From a virus: a DNA stretch of 26,428 nt. The notes under the pieces are model-generated. The model was not told where the DNA came from and searched no databases. It worked only from the letters and a program-made list of their open reading frames with translations. A program made the position numbers and the translations under genes. The first letter of the stretch is position 1; each line of letters starts with the position of its first letter. The stretch covers positions 1 to 26,428 of the IMG/VR virus record IMGVR_UViG_3300035179_000508, one strand, 5' to 3'. Positions 21,082 to 26,428 of this stretch are shown here, one piece after another.

Positions 21082-21555
21082 ATGGCTGATTATCCAAAGG
21101 CGGTTCTGAGCATCGGGATCGGGGTTTCTTCGGCGACCACGACTTTGACCGCGATCGAATACTTTGGCGACAGGCCGATGGGGTCCGGGCCTGGCGGAGA
21201 TCTCGTGAGCGTTCTGACCGTGCCGAACACGGTGACTCCGGTTGGAATTGTGGGGCATCACGCCTGGTGGGAGCTCGTCGTGGGATTAAATGAAGACGAA
21301 TACACCGCATTCTACAACACGAGCGTGAGCGGATCCTTGAAGGCGATCGTCATGGGCGGGGAGAACTCGCCGATCGGTTACTTTGTTGTCACCGAGAAAT
21401 CCGCCGACGGGAAGACAAGGATTCTGACCTATCAATCCACAAAAACGTATGTGGCCGGGGTCGGCGCCAACAAGTTGACCAACGAATCTGGAAATTATGT
21501 GGTAGAAGTCAAACTGATCTGCATTGGAACGCGGACGGCTTCGGCGTGGAGTTGA
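21082..21555 (+). CDS. Tail tube protein-like
   Basis: 157 residues from ATG 21082. Beta-rich, Gly/Thr/Val-rich: TTTLTAIEYFGDRPMG, TPVGIVGHHAWWELVVGL, NSPIGYFVVTEKSADGKT, GNYVVEVKLICIG. Size and place directly after the neck protein and before the tail-assembly protein fit a major tail tube protein. It has its own late promoter, as expected for an abundant protein. The family is inferred from context. Confidence 0.65.
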   Translation: MADYPKAVLSIGIGVSSATTTLTAIEYFGDRPMGSGPGGDLVSVLTVPNTVTPVGIVGHHAWWELVVGLNEDEYTAFYNTSVSGSLKAIVMGGENSPIGYFVVTEKSADGKTRILTYQSTKTYVAGVGANKLTNESGNYVVEVKLICIGTRTASAWS

Positions 21556-21559
21556 TCCA

Positions 21560-21838
21560 TTGCCTGGTCTGTCGAACCTGACCTTCGACGAATTTTTGAA
21601 ACTCCTCAGAGCAAAGGGACGTACCAAGAAGGCGGATGAACTCGAGGCGAGGGTAATGGAGCGACTTTGCCCGCCGCTCGATCGGGGGGAGATAATGAAG
21701 GCGACGGTCGAAGCCGTGGCGATCGCAGCGGAAATTATTTCTCTCTCAGCGATGGCGTCGGGCACCATTCAGTCGAGGATTGATGAGTTAAAGGGCGAAG
21801 GGTTTGCGGTCTTGCCGGGTGAAGGACATGCCATATAA
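21560..21838 (+). CDS. Tail assembly chaperone-like protein
   Basis: 92 residues from TTG 21560, five bases after the tail-tube stop; the frame back to ATG 21524 would overlap that gene. Helical: LTFDEFLKLLRAKGRTKKAD, EIMKATVEAVAIAAEII. Position after the tail tube fits the chaperone that normally precedes the tape measure. No slippery sequence for the usual G-GT frameshift was found, and an HNH gene has been inserted at its end, overlapping by 11 bases. Confidence 0.55.
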   Translation: MPGLSNLTFDEFLKLLRAKGRTKKADELEARVMERLCPPLDRGEIMKATVEAVAIAAEIISLSAMASGTIQSRIDELKGEGFAVLPGEGHAI

Positions 21839-22412
21839 ACAGGCAAAATATTGGCTGAAACCCGAAGTTAGAGAGAGTAGGCGATTGTATAACCAAAGAC
21901 CAGAAGTCAAAGAACAGAGAAAAAAATATCGGGATAGACCTGAGATTAGAGAGCGAAGACTAGAACGGATGAAATGGTATAATCAAAGACCTGAAGTCAA
22001 AGAACGGCATAGACAATATAAACGAAGGCCAGAGGTTAGAGAACGGAGTAAACAACTTCAAAGACAATATGCCCGGAAGCCAGAAATCAGAAGGCGAAGA
22101 GTAGAGTACAACCGAAAATATTTCCAAAGACAAAAATCAAAAGTAATCGAGCTTTTTGGTGGCAAATGCGTCTATTGTGGATGCGATGATTTGACGGCTT
22201 TTGAGATAAATCACAAAAAGGGTGGGGGTAGGAAGGAATCAAACTCGTGGAGTCGTGCTACGTATTATCATAAAATATTGACTGGGGAACGACGCAGAGA
22301 TGATTTGGAATTGGTTTGTAGAGTCTGCAATGCTCGCCATTATTCAGAAGTTCTCAAAGGCGTCTCTGGAAATTGGGAAATAAAATGGAATGGTGCGAAG
22401 AATGTCAGATGA
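21828..22412 (+). CDS. HNH homing endonuclease with basic tandem repeats
   Basis: 194 residues from ATG 21828. Residues 11-98 hold six to seven repeats of about 14 residues of the form KPEVRERRKQYNQR, very basic, likely DNA-gripping. An HNH domain follows: CVYCGCDDLTAFEINHKKGG (about 114-133) and LVCRVCNARHYSE near residue 168; the two CxxC pairs form the structural zinc site and the NH of EINH the active site. The gene is AT-rich compared with its neighbours. It overlaps the genes on both sides by 11 bases, as selfish HNH genes often do. Confidence 0.85.
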   Translation: MPYKQAKYWLKPEVRESRRLYNQRPEVKEQRKKYRDRPEIRERRLERMKWYNQRPEVKERHRQYKRRPEVRERSKQLQRQYARKPEIRRRRVEYNRKYFQRQKSKVIELFGGKCVYCGCDDLTAFEINHKKGGGRKESNSWSRATYYHKILTGERRRDDLELVCRVCNARHYSEVLKGVSGNWEIKWNGAKNVR

Positions 22413-22770
22413 ACTCATTGTTAGTGGTACTATGCAGGAGATAGTAGGAAAATTAAATTTACTCCTAGAAGTTGTAAAAAATCGGGAAGCAACCGGGTGG
22501 GCGGCCCTTCAAGGGGACGAGAACTGGCAATTTATCAGCATGGGCGATCAACGGGTCTGCCCTCTCTGTCTCGCAATGGAAGCGATTGGAAACTTTGTAG
22601 GATCTGAGGTTCCCGCCAAATTCCCGTTCTATGAAATTTTGGAAGACGCCCTCATCCTCCCTCATGTTCATACGGATCCACCGTGTCGATGCCACCTTGA
22701 GTGGCCCGATGCGGCGCAGGTATGCGAAGCACGTCTTCATGAAGAAAAACTCGTGGCGAGCCGAGGCTGA
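22402..22770 (+). CDS. CPxC/HxDPPCRC protein, MuF-like zinc module
   Basis: 122 residues from ATG 22402; ATG 22390 is possible. The middle reads QRVCPLCLAMEAIGNFVGSE then PHVHTDPPCRCHLEW, the same zinc-like signature as MuF-type minor head proteins and the protein at 11328. The N-terminus (MQEIVGKLNLLLEVVKN) is helical. Here it lies in the tail region, between HNH endonuclease and the tape-measure candidate, rather than by the portal. Function unknown. Confidence 0.6.
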   Translation: MSDELIVSGTMQEIVGKLNLLLEVVKNREATGWAALQGDENWQFISMGDQRVCPLCLAMEAIGNFVGSEVPAKFPFYEILEDALILPHVHTDPPCRCHLEWPDAAQVCEARLHEEKLVASRG

Positions 22771-22773
22771 ATC

Positions 22774-23259
22774 ATGGTTGACGAAAACGTGGTCATACAA
22801 GTTGACGATGCTTCAGTGGACGAAACAATCGCAAAAATAGAGGGCGCCCTCGACAAGAAGGGAGAGGTCGAGGACGTCAAGGAAACGGCCGAGGAAGCAA
22901 AAGTAAATGTGAAAGAAGCCATCGATGTTGCCGAGAGTAGCGATATCAAAGGCACGAATCTTCTCGTCCGGCGAACTGTGGCCCAACTCCCGGGCGTTAG
23001 GGAAGCGTATCATCTGGTCATGTTGATAAGGACGATGCTGCGCGTCTCTCCGGAGATTGCTCTTATCTTGGGTGCATGGATGGCTGGGCGTGCGTTTGTC
23101 GATTGGCTTCAGGGGGGCGTGAGAGAGGCTGAAGAATACAGGAAGATGATAATGGAGGCGAGGGGCTTCACCAAGAAGAGTCAATATGCGGATTGGCAGC
23201 GACAGGCAGAAACCATTCGCCAGAATTCAGAAGCATACAGGGGCGGTGTACCGCAATGA
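22774..23259 (+). CDS. Short tape measure candidate
   Basis: 161 residues from ATG 22774. N-terminal 60 residues are acidic and coiled (ETIAKIEGALDKKGEVEDVK). A hydrophobic stretch near 87-108 (MLRVSPEIALILGAWMAGRA) is probably one membrane span. The C-terminus is polar (EEYRKMIMEARGFTKKS). It occupies the place of the tape measure, between chaperone-like and hub genes, but is far shorter than usual (500 or more residues). It overlaps the hub gene by four bases. It may be a very short tape measure or an unrelated membrane protein. Confidence 0.5.
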   Translation: MVDENVVIQVDDASVDETIAKIEGALDKKGEVEDVKETAEEAKVNVKEAIDVAESSDIKGTNLLVRRTVAQLPGVREAYHLVMLIRTMLRVSPEIALILGAWMAGRAFVDWLQGGVREAEEYRKMIMEARGFTKKSQYADWQRQAETIRQNSEAYRGGVPQ

Positions 23260-24878
23260 CGTCATCAATCCAAATTATTATTAACGAAACATCTCGAGAG
23301 GCGAGACGGATTGACATCTTCCGGGAGAGTCTCGCGGGCATCGGGAGGTTCGAAGTCCAACTCGAAAACCAAGATAACATCTACGGCGGTGAATTTGCCC
23401 CCCAGGATCCAGTCGAACTCAAAATCAACAACACGAGCATGATGAAAGGTTACGTGGACGACATCTTGCCGAATGTGAAGGATCCCGCGGCGGTGTACCG
23501 AAACCTGATGCGAGTCCTCGGGCGCGACTACGGGCAGGACCTCGTGAATCTGTTCCATACAAAGAAGTACCTCGACACGGAAGTTGTTGACATCATCGCG
23601 GATGCTCTCTACCAACCCCCCATCTACGAATCGGAGTTGGGTGCAACTTGGTCGGAAAACTTCCCTGATATTTCATATGAGTTCAAACGCCAGTACCTGC
23701 TCGACGGGTTCTGTGATATCGCAAAACTCGTAGACGCGGATTTCTACGTTCGGGACGAAGACAAGTTGATAAAGTTTTTCCTCCTGAGCGCAGCCCCGAA
23801 TAGCAACGTCACCCTCAAGAGCGTTGCTGGAGCCGCGGACAATAACATCCTTAGCATAGATGAGATTGGGGAACAGGTCGGCTTCGATATCAGGAATTAT
23901 ATTCAAATCGAGGCAGGGGATACCGATGACCATTGGACCGAAGGGAATGCTTCTGATTTCACAGGTTCAAACTGCACTGTGGCAAATGAGACAACACCAA
24001 CACTTTTTGTACGTGGAAAGACGAGTGTGCGAAGCACAAGGACCAACACGGGCGCTGGTCTCACATATCTTCAGTTTCCAAAATACAACCATGACACAAT
24101 CGACCTTTCAGAAGTCGCACAAACCGATTGTACTGCATGGGTAAGATATCATCCCAATGGATCGGGATTTTCAAGATATTGCCGGATGTACGCAAAAGAC
24201 GACGCCGGAAACGAAATAATAAATCAAGACAGTTGGACTGGTCTCGATTCTGATAAGTGGGATAAGATAGATTTTAAAATGGGTAATGAAGTAGACATCG
24301 TAGATTCTGGCAGTCTCGGATGGATTTATTTGACGGGTTCAACATTTTCATGGAACTTGACAAGGTTGGGTGTACGTCATACGCCCGCAGCAGTCGGGGA
24401 TATTTTTTGGCTCGACGGTTTAAAGTTGGGCGGTATTACAGCCACCGCAATCGCTGATGAAGGGACACCTTGGGGCGGACATCGTAAACGGATGATTCCT
24501 ATTACGCGGACGGATATCAAATCACAACTCCAACTTGACGCCCTGGCCGTGAGTGAATTGGCGTATCGGAAGGACCCGACACAGAAACTCAAAACAACCG
24601 CGATATTCCAACCGAACTGTAAATATGCTGGACAGACGGTCGTGGTAAATGCGCCGTCAAGCGGAATTAACAATGTGACTTATCGTATCCTCGGTCTGCA
24701 CCACTCTGCCGAGCCGAGGCAGAATCTCTCCAGAGAATTTGACGCAATCACTGAGTTTGATCTCGTGAAGTACGGGACAACGGGAGTGGATCCGTTGCGT
24801 GTTAAATTATCGAATAATCCGATATGGGTAGCTGCGCAACGGTTCGGAGCGAGACTGCGATCGCTTGAGAAGGCATAA
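23256..24878 (+). CDS. Baseplate hub protein with inserted beta domain
   Basis: 540 residues from ATG 23256; the frame open back to 23193 overlaps the previous gene. The start (RIDIFRESLAGIGRFEVQLE, PQDPVELKINNTSMMKGYVD) and middle (GRDYGQDLVNLFHTKK, YLLDGFCDIAKLVDADFYV) fit a gp27/gpD-like tail hub. Residues about 221-388 are a beta-rich insert (DDHWTEGNASDFTG...TPTLFVRG...TDCTAWVRY...WLDGLKLG) resembling carbohydrate-binding jelly-roll modules; its DNA is AT-richer. The hub fold resumes (AVSELAYRKDPTQKLK, GQTVVVNAPSSGI). The insert may serve receptor binding. Last structural gene. Confidence 0.8.
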   Translation: MTSSIQIIINETSREARRIDIFRESLAGIGRFEVQLENQDNIYGGEFAPQDPVELKINNTSMMKGYVDDILPNVKDPAAVYRNLMRVLGRDYGQDLVNLFHTKKYLDTEVVDIIADALYQPPIYESELGATWSENFPDISYEFKRQYLLDGFCDIAKLVDADFYVRDEDKLIKFFLLSAAPNSNVTLKSVAGAADNNILSIDEIGEQVGFDIRNYIQIEAGDTDDHWTEGNASDFTGSNCTVANETTPTLFVRGKTSVRSTRTNTGAGLTYLQFPKYNHDTIDLSEVAQTDCTAWVRYHPNGSGFSRYCRMYAKDDAGNEIINQDSWTGLDSDKWDKIDFKMGNEVDIVDSGSLGWIYLTGSTFSWNLTRLGVRHTPAAVGDIFWLDGLKLGGITATAIADEGTPWGGHRKRMIPITRTDIKSQLQLDALAVSELAYRKDPTQKLKTTAIFQPNCKYAGQTVVVNAPSSGINNVTYRILGLHHSAEPRQNLSREFDAITEFDLVKYGTTGVDPLRVKLSNNPIWVAAQRFGARLRSLEKA

Positions 24879-25029
24879 AAGCCGCGCCACTGAGATTGTC
24901 TGTATTCTCCATGTTCTCATTTCTTTTATTCCATTCCTCATTCTTGATATATGCGACAATGATATTGACAACAATCAAGATAGCGATTACCGCTAGTACG
25001 ACGCGAACATTATGACTTAGTGGTTGCAT
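24802..25029 (-). CDS. Small membrane protein, antisense to the hub gene end
   Basis: 75 residues, start ATG at 25029 with GGAAGAAG just before it (minus strand). A membrane helix covers residues 9-27 (VVLAVIAILIVVNIIVAYI); the rest is polar. The start overlaps the integrase stop by 13 bases, so it is likely cotranscribed with the integrase. Its 3' part runs 77 bases antisense into the hub gene. Function unknown. Confidence 0.5.
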   Translation of the reverse strand: MQPLSHNVRVVLAVIAILIVVNIIVAYIKNEEWNKRNENMENTDNLSGAAFMPSQAIAVSLRTVAQLPISDYSII

Positions 25030-25946
25030 GTTACTTCTTCCTTCCCCAAAACTTTCAACCCCGCTTTGCCATATATCTCCTTTAATCTTTCCGGCGAGTA
25101 GTCAGTGTAGTGCTTCCCGAGCACACTCCTCGGGATCCTGCCGCAGTAGGCGTCGACATATCTGTCCTGGACGCCGAGTCGCCCGAGCTCGCAGCAGAAC
25201 CAGTCGCGGAGGACCTGCGGAGTGATTTTGAAATCGTCGGGGCTGGCCTTCCCGAACTTGCGCGTCATGACGTGCTCGTTCAGATCGAAAACGCGCTCGC
25301 TTGGGCTGGGTGATTTGGTCAAGGACAGCCTTTCGAGCGCGGCTTTCGCCTCGGAATTGAAGCATGTGGCCCACTGAAATTTTGTAGTGCCAAAATGGCG
25401 ACTCGGATAGATGATGCGGTTCTCCATGTCGATGCGCGCCCAGATCAGTTCCATGAGTTCATGTTTCCGGAGTCCGCTCGATGCGAACAGCAGGAAGGCA
25501 GTCTCGAGTTCGGGGTCGTCCAGGTTGTCGTATGTTTCTTTGAGTTGCTCGCGAGACGGGGCGATCACAACGCGGAATGGGGATTGAGGGACCTTGAAAC
25601 AATCGGCTAAATTACTGTCAAAAAATCGGCTATATAGAACGCGCAGGGCCTTGACAGTATTCATGGCACCGTTCTGATCTAGGAACTGGCGCAACTCCTC
25701 GCGGGTCGCGTCGAGGGGATGCTTGTCCAAAAACTTCAGCAAGCGTTTGACGTGCCTCATGCGCTCCACAATCGTGCGACGCTGCAAACGGTAGTCGACA
25801 TAACAAGCATGTTCGAACTCGTGGAGTATAACATCAGGGTCGAAAGGCGTGGGCGTGAGGCGCCGGGGAATCGATGACAGGATATCCTCAATCACGGCAC
25901 GCGGAACGAGCACGTATTCGGATTTTTCCATTGTGTCCAGCTCCAT
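25017..25946 (-). CDS. int: Tyrosine-recombinase integrase, archaeal type
   Basis: 309 residues from ATG 25946 (minus strand); ATG 25931 is also possible. Residues 35-115 form a SAM-like N-terminal domain; the catalytic domain follows. Box I is SSGLRKHELMEL (R160), with a likely catalytic Lys in TTKFQ (K189). Box II ITPQVLRDWF keeps R247 but has Gln where many members have His or Lys. The C-terminus CGRIPRSVLGKHYTDYSPE holds the nucleophile, Y280 or Y283. The ending resembles archaeal virus and plasmid integrases. It sits beside the right att site and would recombine the tRNA-Val 5' half. A divergent zinc-ribbon gene shares its upstream region. Confidence 0.92.
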   Translation of the reverse strand: MELDTMEKSEYVLVPRAVIEDILSSIPRRLTPTPFDPDVILHEFEHACYVDYRLQRRTIVERMRHVKRLLKFLDKHPLDATREELRQFLDQNGAMNTVKALRVLYSRFFDSNLADCFKVPQSPFRVVIAPSREQLKETYDNLDDPELETAFLLFASSGLRKHELMELIWARIDMENRIIYPSRHFGTTKFQWATCFNSEAKAALERLSLTKSPSPSERVFDLNEHVMTRKFGKASPDDFKITPQVLRDWFCCELGRLGVQDRYVDAYCGRIPRSVLGKHYTDYSPERLKEIYGKAGLKVLGKEEVTCNH

Positions 25947-25965
25947 ATCTCTAATGGAAATGCAG

Positions 25966-25976
25966 CCTTTTAACGT
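25966..25976 (-). promoter_or_regulatory. Likely integrase promoter
   Basis: On the minus strand CGTTAAAAGG (25975-25966) is a TATA-like element about 25 bases upstream of integrase ATG 25946, which suggests a leaderless mRNA. The stronger AT element at 26004-26014 is nearly palindromic and could serve a longer leader instead. Confidence 0.4.
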
Positions 25977-26003
25977 TTTCGGCTAATCTTACGCTAAAGG
26001 AAA

Positions 26004-26014
26004 ACTTTAAATAC
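26004..26014 (+). promoter_or_regulatory. TATA box of the divergent zinc-ribbon gene, candidate early promoter
   Basis: GGAAAACTTTAAATACC around 25999-26015 has a good purine-rich BRE followed by TTTAAATA. The predicted start is near 26036-26040, 7-11 bases before ATG 26047. In the circular genome this transcript would cross attP into the early operon at 169-6628. Confidence 0.6.
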
Positions 26015-26046
26015 CCTGCCCACGTAAGTAAAAATCGGGAAACGGC

Positions 26047-26199
26047 ATGGTGACTGTTGAATTAACTCAGCTCAAATGTACCAAGTGCAGACATCGCTGG
26101 ACGCCCGAAGGATCTGAAGTTTTTTATTGCCCTATTTGTAAATGTTCTCTAGAAAAATACCCACCGAAAAAGATAAAAATCGGGGCAAAAGAAGATTAG
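26047..26199 (+). CDS. Zinc-ribbon mini-protein divergent from the integrase
   Basis: 50 residues from ATG 26047, with CGGGAAACGG upstream. LKCTKCRHRW and FYCPICKCSL make a CxxC...CxxC ribbon of rubredoxin/TFIIB-like spacing; the C-terminus is basic (KYPPKKIKIGAKED). It is the only plus-strand gene after the integrase and lies next to the att site. Its position is typical for an early regulator or recombination directionality factor, but no family match supports either role. Confidence 0.68.
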   Translation: MVTVELTQLKCTKCRHRWTPEGSEVFYCPICKCSLEKYPPKKIKIGAKED

Positions 26200-26248
26200 G
26201 TGTTGTTGTTATGGTTCCCGCTTCCGTTCAACTTCGCGTTCAAGGACG

Positions 26249-26265
26249 TCGCCCCGTTCGGGCGA
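26249..26265. repeat. Perfect hairpin beside the right tRNA relic
   Basis: TCGCCC-CGTTC-GGGCGA, six base pairs and a five-base loop, two bases beyond the 3' end of the tRNA-like sequence at 26268. No T-run follows on either strand. It could be an att-flanking structure; a chance GC-rich repeat is possible. Confidence 0.4.
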
Positions 26266-26267
26266 GG

Positions 26268-26340
26268 TGGGGCCGCCAAGATTTGAACTCGAGGTCTTTG
26301 TCTTGTAAAGGCGACGTCATAACCGCTAGACCACGGGCCC
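26268..26340 (-). pseudogene. Chimeric tRNA-Val relic at attR
   Basis: A full 73-base tRNA-like sequence on the minus strand with the same TAC anticodon. The 5' half equals the left tRNA, but the 3' half is diverged and viral. The anticodon stem TCGCC/GACAA has two C-A mismatches, and acceptor GGGCCCG/CGGCCCC one C-C mismatch, while the T stem still pairs. The viral 3' half would pair perfectly with a different 5' half (TTGTC and GGGGCCG), so it comes from another tRNA-Val. Probably not a functional tRNA. Confidence 0.8.
26302..26340. repeat. attR core (39-base direct repeat)
   Basis: Exact copy of 89-127. Left of it lies viral DNA (diverged tRNA 3' half), right of it host DNA with the original tRNA promoter. 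Confidence 0.9.
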
Positions 26341-26360
26341 AATTGATTTTTCGTGCCTTC

Positions 26361-26370
26361 GAATAAAAGC
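26361..26370 (-). promoter_or_regulatory. Original host tRNA-Val promoter, now driving the relic
   Basis: The minus strand reads GCTTTTATTC, TATA-like, centred about 25 bases upstream of the tRNA 5' end at 26340, the same distance as the viral element at 145-157. It lies outside the element, so it is the host promoter stranded by integration. Confidence 0.5.
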
Positions 26371-26384
26371 GTAGCCAGCCGCGA

Positions 26385-26428
26385 TCATTTGATGCCCAGG
26401 ACGATGGCGAGAATAACCTCGATGACTA
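26385..26428 (-). CDS. Possible 3' end of a host gene (partial)
   Basis: The minus strand at the window edge reads VIEVILAIVLGIK then TGA (26387-26385), which looks like the C-terminal membrane helix of a protein whose start lies outside the window. With only 13 codons visible, chance is quite possible. Confidence 0.3.
   Translation of the reverse strand, partial: VIEVILAIVLGIK

Larger units (their letters stand above)
89..26340. mobile_element. Integrated archaeal head-tail provirus
   Basis: Two identical 39-base blocks of a tRNA-Val 5' half bound a region with a full head-tail virus gene set: integrase, ParB-methyltransferase, both terminase subunits, portal, prohead protease, capsid, neck, tail tube and baseplate hub. 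All genes except the integrase and its neighbour run on the plus strand, in the usual packaging-head-tail order. No interrupted core gene is visible, so the element could be intact. No DNA polymerase, lysis enzyme or obvious long tape measure was recognised. Boundaries are taken from the direct repeat; the exact crossover point inside it is unknown. Confidence 0.93.

Noticed and set aside
26142-26366. Frame crossing the tRNA relic at the right end
   Set aside because: It overlaps the zinc-ribbon gene in another frame and then the tRNA relic. It is not kept as a gene in the integrated state; only its possible continuation in the circle is noted as a finding.

Overview
The window holds an almost complete integrated head-tail virus (provirus, about 26.2 kb) of an archaeon, bounded by two copies of a tRNA-Val 5' half (39 identical bases at 89-127 and 26302-26340). 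Archaeal signs are TATA-type promoters, T-run terminators, an archaeal-type tyrosine integrase and an RPA-like N-terminal domain. Base composition is moderately GC-rich with AT-rich islands. The integrase C-terminus resembles integrases I associate with Thermoplasmatota and other Euryarchaeota, but the sequence alone does not fix the host lineage.

Layout: (1) 55-127, intact host tRNA-Val(TAC) on the minus strand, now driven by a TATA box on the viral side. (2) 169-6628, a tightly packed plus-strand early operon: many small Cys-rich or zinc-finger proteins, an RPA/OB-fold protein, a LAGLIDADG homing endonuclease, a DEDDh exonuclease, an SF3 (D5/P4-type) helicase and small membrane proteins, ending at a hairpin plus T-run terminator (6636-6679). 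(3) 6713-9741, a ParB-DNA methyltransferase fusion, then the small and large terminase subunits. (4) 9746-15393, portal, a MuF-like zinc module, and fibre/spike genes including a right-handed beta-helix protein with tandem repeats. (5) 15472-18448, prohead protease (DUF2213-like), scaffold-like protein, decoration protein and an HK97-fold, encapsulin-like major capsid protein. (6) 18537-24878, connector, a very unusual neck protein, tail tube, tail-assembly protein, HNH endonuclease, a short tape-measure candidate and a baseplate hub. (7) 24802-25946, a membrane protein and the integrase on the minus strand. (8) 26047-26199, a divergent zinc-ribbon gene, then the right attachment site and a little host DNA.

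How it works together: the early genes would serve genome replication and regulation. The middle and late genes package DNA and build the virion. At least four late blocks start at copies of one 35-40-base promoter element (9702, 12551, 15428, 21033), which suggests coordinated late expression. When the genome is a circle, the divergent promoter at about 26006 would read through the zinc-ribbon gene and attP into the early operon; integration separates them.

Most notable points: a neck protein that appears to fuse a head-closure domain, a GLUG-repeat domain and a tail-terminator domain; integration at a tRNA 5' half with promoter replacement and a chimeric tRNA relic; the repeated late promoter; a family of four mini zinc fingers; and in-frame TAG|ATG gene junctions.
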